From positions 1-38,039 of IMG/VR virus record IMGVR_UViG_3300042355_000243: DNA of 38,039 bases; one strand, given 5' to 3'. Source of the DNA: a virus. Positions 7,130 through 14,528 of the stretch are shown here, piece by piece. The notes beneath the pieces are model-generated. The model searched no databases, was not told the DNA's origin, and was given only the letters and a program-made list of their open reading frames with translations. Position 1 is the first letter of the stretch. Each line of letters begins with the position of its first letter. The position numbers and the translations under genes are program-made.

Positions 7130-8047
7130 TTATGTGAACCGAAGGACGTAGACAACACCCGGCGCACCGTTGCCGCCGTTACCAGGCGTACCGTAGGCAG
7201 CACCCCCGCCCCCGCCGCCAGCACCGTAGCCTGTCCCAGCCGCACCGCTCGTTGCCGTTCCGGAGCCCACGCCGCTAGACCCGTTTCCGCCGGTTCCGAT
7301 GCCGCTACCGCCGCCCGCACCGCCACCCCCCGGTGTCGGACCCGCACTAACACCGCCTCCTGCGCCGCCCGCCCCAGTCGTACCAGACTTCACAGGCTGG
7401 GCGCGATCCGCGGTCGTAGCCGTGCCGCTAGCGGTTGCGGCGTTAGTGCCGCCTGACGCTGCGGTGAGCGCACCGAACGAAGTCGTACCGCCAGCCGCAC
7501 CGTTCGTTGCCGTGCCGCCAGCCCCGATGGTGACCGCGATACTGCCCGTCAGTTCAACTGCGGTAGGCCCGGTGATACCACCGGACGCTCCGCCCGCACC
7601 GCCAGCGATGGTGGTCGGGTTCGATCCGCCCGAACCGCCGAAGCCACGCTGCCCACCGCCCACCACCACGACAAGGCCGCGCCCGACCTGCGTGTAGGTG
7701 CCCGACGCCGTAATCGTGTCCAACGTTCCCGACGCCGAGCCCGTGGGGAGCGCCTGCCCCGTGAGCGAGATGTTGACGGTGATGTTCGTGCCGGTGTTCG
7801 TCCAATACACGATAGAAGTGGCAGGCGTGCCAAGGACTACTGACACCGAGCCGGACACCGTGGTCGCTGTCGTGATGCTTGTGTTCCCTGAGTAGAAGGC
7901 AACGTTCGTAATCGTCGTGGACAAACACGAGATCGTGTAGATGCCGGTGTCGAAGGACTGAGTGATCGTGTACGCCGTGTTCGCTGCGGCAGCGGTCGCC
8001 GACAGCGTGGAGGCGCTACTCGCCGGGCGGATACGCGAGATACCCAT
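7130..8047 (-). CDS. Glycine-rich fibre protein with beta N-domain (copy B)
   Basis: A 305-residue protein. The N-terminal 130 residues are Ser/Thr-rich beta (TITQSFDTGIYTISCLSTTI, ITVNISLTGQALPTGSASG). From about residue 130 a glycine-rich domain follows (VGRGLVVVVGGGQRGFGGSG and 'VTIGAGGTATNG', 'TSFGALTAASGG'), ending GVVYVLRFT. It differs from the other copies by its extra N-terminal domain. Likely a virion fibre. Confidence 0.78.
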   Translation of the reverse strand: MGISRIRPASSASTLSATAAAANTAYTITQSFDTGIYTISCLSTTITNVAFYSGNTSITTATTVSGSVSVVLGTPATSIVYWTNTGTNITVNISLTGQALPTGSASGTLDTITASGTYTQVGRGLVVVVGGGQRGFGGSGGSNPTTIAGGAGGASGGITGPTAVELTGSIAVTIGAGGTATNGAAGGTTSFGALTAASGGTNAATASGTATTADRAQPVKSGTTGAGGAGGGVSAGPTPGGGGAGGGSGIGTGGNGSSGVGSGTATSGAAGTGYGAGGGGGGAAYGTPGNGGNGAPGVVYVLRFT

Positions 8048-8048
8048 G

Positions 8049-8378
8049 TCAGGTGATCTCCGTTCCGTACAGGCTGAACGTCAGATCCGCATTACCCCCG
8101 TACACGGTCACCACATCAGCCGCGTCTACGGTGATACCAAGAGACAAGGCCACTACGTCATTAGCGGCAATAGTCGTGTCGAAGGCGATGTAGTGAAGGT
8201 TCGCGAGCGTTGCCGCGTTAGGGCGGACGGCGATACGGAACGTCGTGGATGCCGTACCCCGGTTAGCGACCACGATGGAGGAGATCACTACCTGCGTGGA
8301 AACAGGGACCGTGTAAATGTCCGTGTTAGTGGTGGCGCTAGGGGCTGACTGTCCCAGCACCTTGTAAGCGATAGGCAC
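8049..8378 (-). CDS. Beta-sandwich virion protein (cassette B)
   Basis: A 109-residue protein with a GTG start behind GGAGAGGCTA. It opens AYKVLGQSAPSATTNTDIYT and continues with strands VVISSIVVANRG, FRIAVRP and LANLHYIAFD. It is colinear with the protein at 10840-11169 (YKVLGQSAP-ATT, IAVRP, LAN-HY, DAAD). Likely a small fibre or decoration subunit. Confidence 0.75.
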   Translation of the reverse strand: MPIAYKVLGQSAPSATTNTDIYTVPVSTQVVISSIVVANRGTASTTFRIAVRPNAATLANLHYIAFDTTIAANDVVALSLGITVDAADVVTVYGGNADLTFSLYGTEIT

Positions 8379-8388
8379 TAGCCTCTCC

Positions 8389-8400
8389 TAACCCGGGTTA
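8389..8400. repeat. TAACCCGGGTTA palindrome in a leader
   Basis: A perfect 12-base palindrome in the 58-base gap before the gene at 8049-8378, just ahead of its ribosome site. The same 12 bases occur at 29082-29093 inside a promoter repeat. No extended -10 follows here. Confidence 0.45.
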
Positions 8401-8436
8401 CGATACGTGTGGCAGCGTCAAACAGTCTACCGCCCA

Positions 8437-9195
8437 TCACGCCGCACCCGTGAACACAAACGGATGCGGATCGCGAACCTCCGTAGCCTCAGCCGCCGCC
8501 TTCGCTGCCTCAGCCGTGGCCTGAGAGGCCTGAGCCGCCGTAGCGTAGTTAGCGATAGCGGCAGAAGTAGCAAGAATCTGAGCCGTGGAGAAAGCCGTGT
8601 ACGTGGCAGGACCCGCCGCAAGCAGCGTGTACGTCGCATACCCAACCGGCACCGACGCATACTGCACCGCCATAATGATGCCCGTAGTCGGCGGAGTAGT
8701 GTCCACCGTAAGTTCCGCAGCATCCACACGCGCTTCCAGCGACACATACGACGAATAAGCCGCCAGTTCCACCTGAGGGCTACCGAGAACACTCACAGGG
8801 GCAAGCGCACTCATACGGGCGTTAGTGCCCGTGGCAACACCGTAACTAGAACCCAGACCTACATAATACGAATACGGTTCATCATCGAACTCTGCATACG
8901 TCAACGGCGTAGGAAGAACAGCAGAGAACGTCCTACCCCCAGTAAAGGACTCCGTGATCGTGTACTCAAACGTCTCATGGAAATCCGGGTCATCCGACGC
9001 CGGAAGAGTAACCGTGAACGCCCCATTCGCATCCAACGTCACATAGTAAGACGACGCCACAAGAATCTGATCCGCCAGCGCATTACGCAACGCCTTAGGC
9101 ACAGCGAAGATGACCTGCCCCGCAATAGGGTCACCCTCGAAATCCACATACTCACCGGTAACGATAACGGTAGCGACGTTGCCCGCGAGAGCCAT
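8437..9195 (-). CDS. Beta-domain fibre protein (paralogue 2)
   Basis: A 252-residue protein, TGATG-coupled to its neighbour. The N-terminal domain (GEYVDFEGDPIAGQVIFAVP, then VTLDANGAFTVTLPASDDPD and 'ESFTGGRTF') matches 9195-9740. The C-terminal third is a long Ala-rich helix (ATAAQASQATAEAAKAAAEA), ending in HPFVFTGAA. The layout of a baseplate-type beta-sandwich followed by a trimeric coiled-coil is that of actinophage minor tail or fibre proteins. Confidence 0.72.
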   Translation of the reverse strand: MALAGNVATVIVTGEYVDFEGDPIAGQVIFAVPKALRNALADQILVASSYYVTLDANGAFTVTLPASDDPDFHETFEYTITESFTGGRTFSAVLPTPLTYAEFDDEPYSYYVGLGSSYGVATGTNARMSALAPVSVLGSPQVELAAYSSYVSLEARVDAAELTVDTTPPTTGIIMAVQYASVPVGYATYTLLAAGPATYTAFSTAQILATSAAIANYATAAQASQATAEAAKAAAEATEVRDPHPFVFTGAA

Positions 9196-9740
9196 CAGAT
9201 ACCCAAGAACACAAACGGGTGAAGGATGCGGGCCTCAGCCGCTGAAGCAGCCGCCTGAGCCGTAGTAGCAGCCGTAGCAGCCGCCGTAACCTGGGCAGCA
9301 GCAGTCTGCACAGACGACGTTACCGACTCAATAACATCTACACGCGCCTCAAGCGGATTAAACACCGACAGCAGCACATACGTCGTGGCTTCCGTGCCAC
9401 CCAACGCGACAGTAGGAACCTTGTCAGCAAGATTCTGTGTAGCAGGAAGGGCCGTAAGCGCAATATCGTAAACCCTACCCCCGGTAAAGGATTCCTCTAC
9501 GCTGTACGTGAACCCGCTAGGAGACACATCAGTATCGTCCGTAGCGGGAAGCACAACGGTGAACTCACCATTCGCATCCAAGTCCACCGTGATAGTGCGC
9601 GGAATGATGATCTGATCCTCAACAGCGTCGGTAAGGATGGTGCGCGGCGTGAACTTGACCTGCCCAGCGATAGGGGCACCGGATACGTCCACGTACTGAC
9701 CACCTAGTGTGACCGTAGAAAGGTTAGGAGTAAGAGGCAT
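9195..9740 (-). CDS. Beta-domain fibre protein (paralogue 1)
   Basis: A 181-residue protein with GQYVDVSGAPIAGQVKFTPR, VDLDANGEFTVVLPATDDTD, 'EESFTGGRVY' and an Ala-rich coiled-coil ending LHPFVFLGI. It is a shorter paralogue of 8437-9195 and lacks the middle insertion. The shared C-terminal 'HPFVF.G' may be a capping or docking motif. Virion fibre role inferred. Confidence 0.72.
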   Translation of the reverse strand: MPLTPNLSTVTLGGQYVDVSGAPIAGQVKFTPRTILTDAVEDQIIIPRTITVDLDANGEFTVVLPATDDTDVSPSGFTYSVEESFTGGRVYDIALTALPATQNLADKVPTVALGGTEATTYVLLSVFNPLEARVDVIESVTSSVQTAAAQVTAAATAATTAQAAASAAEARILHPFVFLGI

Positions 9741-9743
9741 CGG

Positions 9744-10046
9744 CTACCCCTGCGCCGCAAGGTCGGTCCACTCCTGCGCGTCCTCATCCCACACCCAAAC
9801 ACCCGGTGTATCAGGACGCTCAACCGGCGCATACCAGACTGCTCCGTTCCAGGCCCACGAAGGCCACGGCTGCGGAGGCCGGTAGCCGTCCGAGTGAACA
9901 GCCCACCGGACACCGGGCATGGGATCAAGGCCAGTAATCTCCACAACCTCGTCGTGGTCGGGGCGCACAAGGGCAGCAAAGTCGTCGTCACCGACAAACG
10001 TGTTACTGATAATGTCGCCGTCAATAGCGGCGAAGATACGCTCCAT
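9744..10046 (-). CDS. Fibre-associated protein (cassette A)
   Basis: A 100-residue protein. The start is the ATG behind GGGAGTGACG (MERIFAAIDGDIISNTFVGD). Central Pro/Trp-rich segment (PPQPWPSWAWNGAVWYAP) and tail VWVWDEDAQEWTDLAAQG. The tail matches that of 5449-5838. Likely fibre assembly or tip protein for the glycine-rich fibre encoded just upstream. Confidence 0.65.
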   Translation of the reverse strand: MERIFAAIDGDIISNTFVGDDDFAALVRPDHDEVVEITGLDPMPGVRWAVHSDGYRPPQPWPSWAWNGAVWYAPVERPDTPGVWVWDEDAQEWTDLAAQG

Positions 10047-10048
10047 CG

Positions 10049-10843
10049 TCACTCCCACCAGATCAGCCGCATGTAACCGGACCCGCCTGCCGCTGCTGCT
10101 GCGGACCCTGAGTTGCCACCCGCGCCGCCACCACCGCCGCCTGTGTTAGTGGTACCTGCACCTGCTGCGGTTCCCGCAAGCCCGCCCATGCCGCCACCAG
10201 ATGATCCGGCCCCGCGTCGTCCTGAGTTGTTGCTGTTCTGTCCACCGCCACCGCCGCCACCGCCGTACCCGTTGACGCCGATACCGCCGTGCCCCATGCC
10301 AGCGTTAGATACACCCCCGCCGCCGCCGCATCCACCTTGCGTGCCTCGTCCGCCCCAAGTGATTGTGGAGCCCGACGCGCCGGAGTTAGCATCCTTGCCA
10401 TTTCCGCCCGCGCCGCCACCACCACCAGCGCCCGAGTTAACGTCTGACGCCGCACCACCACCACCACAGCCGCCATCGCGCGTACTGACATCCCAGTTAG
10501 CGCCACCACCGCCACCATCTGCCGTGACGAGAGCGCCGAAAGTGGTGCTTCCGCCGTCTGACCCGGCAGCGCCCGCCGCGCCAGCACCGCCACCAGAGCC
10601 GATCGTGACGGTGTACGACGTGCCCGGTGTGACAGGTACGACGCGCGTAACGACGCCGCCGCCACCTCCGCCGCCGCCCGAGAAGTTGCTGCTACTACGT
10701 CCACCACCTCCGCCGCCACCACCGACTGCGAACACCTCAACCGCGAACACGCCCGCAGGACATATCCACGACCCGCCTGCCAGAAACTCTTGTGTTCTGA
10801 GTGCCTTAGACCCGGAAGGGGCCGGATACTGAACTACGCTCAT
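10049..10843 (-). CDS. Glycine-rich fibre protein (copy A)
   Basis: A 264-residue protein, ATGA overlap with the gene before. It begins with 'ALRTQEFLAGGSWICPAGVF' and 'AVEVFAVGGGG', then is dominated by Gly tracts with 'TSYTVTIGSGGGAGAAG', 'STTFGALVTADGGGGG' and the end SGYMRLIWWE. Same architecture as 5841-6488. The antisense strand contains a 239-residue Pro-rich open frame, which is a by-product of the glycine codons. Confidence 0.78.
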   Translation of the reverse strand: MSVVQYPAPSGSKALRTQEFLAGGSWICPAGVFAVEVFAVGGGGGGGGRSSSNFSGGGGGGGGVVTRVVPVTPGTSYTVTIGSGGGAGAAGAAGSDGGSTTFGALVTADGGGGGANWDVSTRDGGCGGGGAASDVNSGAGGGGGAGGNGKDANSGASGSTITWGGRGTQGGCGGGGGVSNAGMGHGGIGVNGYGGGGGGGGQNSNNSGRRGAGSSGGGMGGLAGTAAGAGTTNTGGGGGGAGGNSGSAAAAAGGSGYMRLIWWE

Positions 10844-11169
10844 GCCCGCTCACTCCCAAACGCAACGAAACTGAAGTCAGCCGTGGAGGCATAGACGGCA
10901 AGAATGTCAGCGGCGTCCAATGTGATGCCGGTAGTGATTGAGATGGTTGAGTTAGCGGGAACAGAAGTGTCAAAGTACAAGTAGTGCTGATTAGCAAGAA
11001 CGGCACCGTCAGGGCGCACAGCGATACGAACAGTACCCGCGCTAGCCCCACGATTACACACGAACATAGTAGAAATAACAGCAGTAGTGGCAGCCGGAAC
11101 CGTGTAAAGAGTGGTCTGCGTAGTTGCGCCCGGAGCGGACTGCCCCAGCACCTTGTAAGTAGTAGCCAC
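10840..11169 (-). CDS. Beta-sandwich virion protein (cassette A)
   Basis: A 109-residue protein with GTG start (GGGAGCCTGAA site). TYKVLGQSAPGATTQTTLYT, 'FVCNRGASAGTVRIAVRP', 'LANQHYLYFDTSVPAN'. Closest relative in the window is 8049-8378, same length and colinear. Likely a small fibre or decoration subunit. Confidence 0.75.
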   Translation of the reverse strand: MATTYKVLGQSAPGATTQTTLYTVPAATTAVISTMFVCNRGASAGTVRIAVRPDGAVLANQHYLYFDTSVPANSTISITTGITLDAADILAVYASTADFSFVAFGSERA

Positions 11170-11170
11170 T

Positions 11171-11314
11171 TCAGGCTCCCATCAGCATAAGCAAATCGAC
11201 ACGGGCAATGTCCAGCAAGTCTTCCACGCTTTCAGCCAAAGACTGCAAATCAGCGGGCACATTAGCGGCATCCGACGCTGACGGGTACGGCAAACCGCCC
11301 GGAGTGGTGGGCAC
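11171..11314 (-). CDS. 47-residue fibre-cassette protein
   Basis: GTG start with CTAGGGAGGTTGGAA upstream. Product MPTTPGGLPYPSASDAANVP then ADLQSLAESVEDLLD and the end LMLMGA. Paralogue of 6793-6924. It is the first gene after a strong hairpin. Confidence 0.65.
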   Translation of the reverse strand: MPTTPGGLPYPSASDAANVPADLQSLAESVEDLLDIARVDLLMLMGA

Positions 11315-11337
11315 TTCCAACCTCCCTAGATGTGCCT

Positions 11338-11379
11338 AGCGGCGGGGCCAGCAGGGATCACCCGCTGAACCCCGCCGCT
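11338..11379 (-). terminator. Long GC-rich hairpin below the capsid genes
   Basis: Perfect 10-base arms AGCGGCGGGG and CCCCGCCGCT (11370-11379 with 11338-11347) enclose an inner stem (CAGCGGG with CCCTGCTG, one bulge). It lies between the gene at 11400-11834 and the fibre genes. No U-tract follows, so it may attenuate or stabilise RNA ends rather than terminate fully. Confidence 0.6.
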
Positions 11380-11399
11380 CAGGCTGAACTATTTACCTA

Positions 11400-11834
11400 T
11401 CAGGTCAGGTCAACCCACAGGTAACGGAACGTATGAGACGCCTCGTTGATCGATGAAGCACTCGCATTGACCGCGTACACCGTGACCGTGTTAGCGCCCG
11501 TCACAGCAGCACCCGCGAAGGCAAGTCCTGATGTGAGCGCCGGAGGGTTCACCACAACCATGTCACCGACAGCAGCGCCCGTGACCGTGATAGTGCCCGA
11601 CCCGGTAGCCCCGGCAGAAATCGACGGGAGGTCGATAGCGCCGGTGCCCGTGCTAATGCCCTTGACGGTGGAACCGCCACCCACAGCGAGCGTACCCGCC
11701 GTAAGGTCACCGGTCACAGTCGCATCGTCACCAACGGTGAGGTCGTCTGAGGCTGCCAGATCGGCACCCTCAATCGTCTCCTCAGCCGTGAGAGCGCCAA
11801 CGACAGCCTCACCCTGCGTAAGACGATTCACCAT
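11400..11834 (-). CDS. Putative capsid-associated fibre/decoration protein
   Basis: A 144-residue protein three bases after the major capsid gene. The first half is a repetitive strand/turn pattern ('ADLAASDDLTVGDDATVTGD', 'LTAGTLAVGGGSTVKG'). The second half is a beta domain (GLAFAGAAVTGANTVTVYAV, then 'SHTFRYLWVDL'). This matches phage head-fibre or decoration proteins with a trimeric repeat stalk. Weak ribosome site, so probably coupled to the capsid gene. Confidence 0.68.
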   Translation of the reverse strand: MVNRLTQGEAVVGALTAEETIEGADLAASDDLTVGDDATVTGDLTAGTLAVGGGSTVKGISTGTGAIDLPSISAGATGSGTITVTGAAVGDMVVVNPPALTSGLAFAGAAVTGANTVTVYAVNASASSINEASHTFRYLWVDLT

Positions 11835-11836
11835 GA

Positions 11837-12814
11837 CTACGCCACCGCTGTGTTGAAGTAGACGCCAAGGTCAGAAGCCACAACCTTATTGTCGAACGCA
11901 ACCTCAGCCTCAACACGATCCGCCTTAAGAGAATCCATGCGAATCTGAGAAATGCCGATCGTCTGACCAAGGCCACCCGAAACACCGGTCCACGAGAAGA
12001 TGTAACCGGCAGACGGGGTAAGAAGGCCCGGGTTAGGGGCAACGTGACCAAGCCACGCAACCTTGCCCACATTGAACGAGTAAGCGCCAGTAGCACCCTC
12101 GTTGTTCGTGGCCCGAATCGACTTGGCGACAAGCACACGGTCAACCTCAAACATGCGAGCGAGCATGTCGCTCGTCACGACAGAGGACGAGGTGTACTTG
12201 ATGCGGTCAACAATGTCCGGGTGATGACGCAACTTGCGGAACGTGTCATACCCAAGGACAAGGGTGTTCGCCTCGAAACCCGTGGTGGAGAGAATCTGAG
12301 CCTTGCCATTCTCAACATTCTCAATCGGGTCAGAGTTGGTGTAATCCGACCACTGCTTGAACTCGTCCGTGGAAGGCGCACCGGCAACACCGGTGTAATC
12401 CTTGCCCCAAACGCCCGTGGTCATGTAGTCGGAAACGAACTGCACCTCACGGCGAAGAAGCAGACGCTGAGTAACGAACTCAGACGCCTCACGGAGCGGG
12501 TTCAGCGGAGCGTCCGCGTTGGCCTTGGTCTGGTCGCCAACATCCTTGTGGAACGCCCACACATCCGCGCTGTAGGACGCGGTGCTGAGGCTGTAACCCG
12601 AACCTGCCGACTCCGTGGCATCGGCGCGACGCTGCGCCTCATCACGGAACCAGTCATTCTTCGTGTAGGTGAAATACTTGTCCGACTTCTTGTCCACCGG
12701 CACAACCGGGAACACCTTATCGGCAATGAAGTTCTCCGCCATCTGCATGTAAGCAACGGAGATGTTGGTCAGGATCGCGTCAATGTGAACCTGATTGATA
12801 CTGGGCTGCGCCAT
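11837..12814 (-). CDS. Major capsid protein (HK97-like)
   Basis: A 325-residue protein with an AAGGAGCAGTAACG site. It starts MAQPSINQVHIDAILTNISV and continues through 'ADKVFPVVPVDKKSDKYFTY' (N-arm and E-loop region), 'VTQRLLLRREVQFVSDYMTT' (spine helix), 'ANTLVLGYDTFRKLRHHPDI' (P-domain) and the C-terminal beta segments near 'DLGVYFNTAV'. No signal for N-terminal cleavage is obvious. Order protease, scaffold, decoration, capsid is canonical, and the size is normal. Confidence 0.88.
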   Translation of the reverse strand: MAQPSINQVHIDAILTNISVAYMQMAENFIADKVFPVVPVDKKSDKYFTYTKNDWFRDEAQRRADATESAGSGYSLSTASYSADVWAFHKDVGDQTKANADAPLNPLREASEFVTQRLLLRREVQFVSDYMTTGVWGKDYTGVAGAPSTDEFKQWSDYTNSDPIENVENGKAQILSTTGFEANTLVLGYDTFRKLRHHPDIVDRIKYTSSSVVTSDMLARMFEVDRVLVAKSIRATNNEGATGAYSFNVGKVAWLGHVAPNPGLLTPSAGYIFSWTGVSGGLGQTIGISQIRMDSLKADRVEAEVAFDNKVVASDLGVYFNTAVA

Positions 12815-12844
12815 CGTTACTGCTCCTTGTCTCTACTCAGGCCG

Positions 12845-13240
12845 TCAGGCAGCCCGGGCGGGGCTAGCGCAGTTGACGACGGCGGTTGCGATTTCATTGT
12901 CGGCCCCAACAGCGAGGATCACGGTGCCAACGACGAACTCAGTCGTGTCGGTGCCGGGGACCTTCGCATCGGCCTTTCCTGCGTTATTCGTGCCGATCAG
13001 GGTGCCGACCGTGAGAGCGGCGGAGGCGACAATCTTAGTGCCACCCACAACCAGAATCTCGGCCTCCTGGCCCTCAAGCGGAGCGTTCTGAAGAACGCCA
13101 ATCGGACGGTCAGTAGCGCCGTTGCACAGAGTCACGACACCACCCGTTCCGATCTCAACAAACTTGTACTGATGGGTGCTAAGGTCCGCCCCCGCGACGA
13201 GGGTGACCTTGACAGAGTAGTTACTAATCTCGTAAGCCAC
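12845..13240 (-). CDS. Head decoration/stabilisation protein
   Basis: A 131-residue protein with GTG start. Sequence ISNYSVKVTLVAGADLSTHQ, 'YKFVEIGTGGVVTLCNGATD', 'RPIGVLQNAPLEGQEAEILV'. This is the small all-beta capsid decoration family that precedes or follows the major capsid gene in many phages ('d.rpiGVlqn....G..a.V...G..kv.a'). It likely sits on capsid three-fold axes. Confidence 0.78.
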   Translation of the reverse strand: MAYEISNYSVKVTLVAGADLSTHQYKFVEIGTGGVVTLCNGATDRPIGVLQNAPLEGQEAEILVVGGTKIVASAALTVGTLIGTNNAGKADAKVPGTDTTEFVVGTVILAVGADNEIATAVVNCASPARAA

Positions 13241-13243
13241 GGA

Positions 13244-14284
13244 TCAGCCCTTCTTCTCGGAGAGGTACTCGGTGTAAAGAGCCGGGTCGCTAACGAACAC
13301 GTTAGACAGCGCCTGCTCAAGAGTGGCGGCGGTGCCATCAGCGACAGCAGCCTTCGCCATTGACTCAGCCTTGTGGAAGGCAGAGCCGGTCTGCGGGGCG
13401 GTACGCCCGATCTCCGTGAAGATATCTGCGGACTCAACCTTCGCATCGGCGGCGGTCAGAGCCGTCTCCACGGCCTTAGCAAGCGACTCATCAGCGTCAG
13501 CAAGGCGGCGGAGCGCCGGTCCGACAACCTCAGGGTCAAGGCCAAGACGCGAGAAAGACTTAGCAGCCTTCTCCACAGCCTCAGCGTCAGCGCGAGCATC
13601 GCGCTCCTTACGCAGAGCCTCTTCAGCGGCCTGCGCCTTAGCGACGGCCTCCTCAGCCTGCTTCTGCACGGCCTCAAACGCCTTACGGACGGCCTCGGGG
13701 GCCTCCTTCAGCATGTCCTCCTCCGACGCCTCAACGGCGGGCTCGGCGGGGGCTGCCTTCTCCATGTCGGCAATCCTGGCCTCAGCCTTGGACAGAGACT
13801 CAAGGGCCTCCTCCAAGCGCTCCTCGGCACTCTTCTCCATGTGGCCCTCCTGGGCATCGGTAGACTTCAGAACGGGAGGCATCTCCGCGTCCTCTTCGTG
13901 GACTTCACTCCACGCTTGACGAACCTTGCCCTTCACAGCAGCAAGGTCATCCGCCGGAATCTCAACCTTCTGACCCCGGAAACCTTCCCCTAGTGCAGCA
14001 ACAGCCATACCAACCTGGCGGCGGGTCACCTTGTCCTCAGGTGACTCCCACAGACGCAACTTCCACGTGGAAGGCTTCTCAGCGTCAGGAACGTATGCGA
14101 ACGCGGCAGCCGGGTAAGCGGTGCCGTCCTCAGTCTTCATGGGCTTGTCCATAGCCTTGACCACGGAATCCGGGTCAGCGGCCTTCATCACAAGCCATCC
14201 CTCATGGAGATGGGCAGGATGATCCACACCGGAAGTCTCCTCAATAGCGAGGTTGACCATCTTGCGGGTGCGGCGCTGCGCCAC
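13244..14284 (-). CDS. Scaffold-like protein
   Basis: A 346-residue protein starting at GTG behind CTAGGAGGTTTAA. The N-terminal segment (LAIEETSGVDHPAHLHEGWL) and next 100 residues ('KLRLWESPEDKVTRRQVGMA') resemble the XkdF-associated region often found ahead of scaffolds. Residues about 150-240 are a long Glu/Ala/Lys coiled coil (KSAEERLEEALESLSKAEAR). The C-terminus is helical (YTEYLSEKKG). It fits an internal scaffold removed by the prohead protease. Transcription probably starts at 14354-14362. Confidence 0.75.
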   Translation of the reverse strand: MAQRRTRKMVNLAIEETSGVDHPAHLHEGWLVMKAADPDSVVKAMDKPMKTEDGTAYPAAAFAYVPDAEKPSTWKLRLWESPEDKVTRRQVGMAVAALGEGFRGQKVEIPADDLAAVKGKVRQAWSEVHEEDAEMPPVLKSTDAQEGHMEKSAEERLEEALESLSKAEARIADMEKAAPAEPAVEASEEDMLKEAPEAVRKAFEAVQKQAEEAVAKAQAAEEALRKERDARADAEAVEKAAKSFSRLGLDPEVVGPALRRLADADESLAKAVETALTAADAKVESADIFTEIGRTAPQTGSAFHKAESMAKAAVADGTAATLEQALSNVFVSDPALYTEYLSEKKG

Positions 14285-14353
14285 TTAAACCTCCTAGACA
14301 GCGAGCCCCGACAACACATAGGATGCCGGGAGGTATCGCATCGAACAATGGCT

Positions 14354-14362
14354 AGATTACCA
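14354..14362 (-). promoter_or_regulatory. Extended -10 promoter TGGTAATCT for capsid genes
   Basis: Minus strand TG-G-TAATCT, about 70 bases before the scaffold GTG. An AGCCGGGTTAAA stretch lies some 20 bases upstream, a looser version of the usual box. The leader is longer than at the other sites. Confidence 0.5.
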
Positions 14363-14386
14363 CGATGATTTAACCCGGCTGAGGTT

Positions 14387-14521
14387 TCAGTACGACTGTG
14401 AGCGGGCAGCGGCAAGCCCGACAATCCAGCCGGTAACGAAAGCGAAAGCGAAGAAGCCCGCAACGGATATGGCGGCTACGGAATGTTCCGTAGACCACCG
14501 CCTACCGCTACCGGGGTTCAC
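14387..14521 (-). CDS. 44-residue single-pass membrane protein
   Basis: GTG start with a modest AGGCAGGTA site, eight bases after the protease gene. The N-terminus is basic (MNPGSGRRWSTEHS). Residues about 15-39 form one hydrophobic segment (VAAISVAGFFAFAFVTGW, then IVGLAAA), followed by RSQSY. No family recognised. A membrane protein between protease and scaffold is unusual. A lysis, exclusion or virion-membrane role is possible. Confidence 0.5.
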   Translation of the reverse strand: MNPGSGRRWSTEHSVAAISVAGFFAFAFVTGWIVGLAAARSQSY

Positions 14522-14528
14522 TACCTGC

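Noticed and set aside
8407-9222. 271-residue Arg/Ser-rich plus-strand frame
   Set aside because: Complement of the beta-domain fibre paralogue; composition and lack of a start context argue against it.
10113-10832. 239-residue Pro-rich plus-strand open frame
   Set aside because: It is the complement of the glycine-rich fibre gene; poly-Pro arises from Gly codons read backwards, and there is no ribosome site or neighbour gene on that strand.
12044-13363. 439-residue plus-strand open frame
   Set aside because: Antisense to the major capsid and decoration genes, Arg/Val-rich without domain pattern; typical of an antisense frame opposite a GC-rich gene.
13373-13993. Leu/Arg-rich 206-residue plus-strand frame
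   Set aside because: Antisense to the scaffold coiled coil; low-complexity composition mirrors Ala/Glu/Lys codons.
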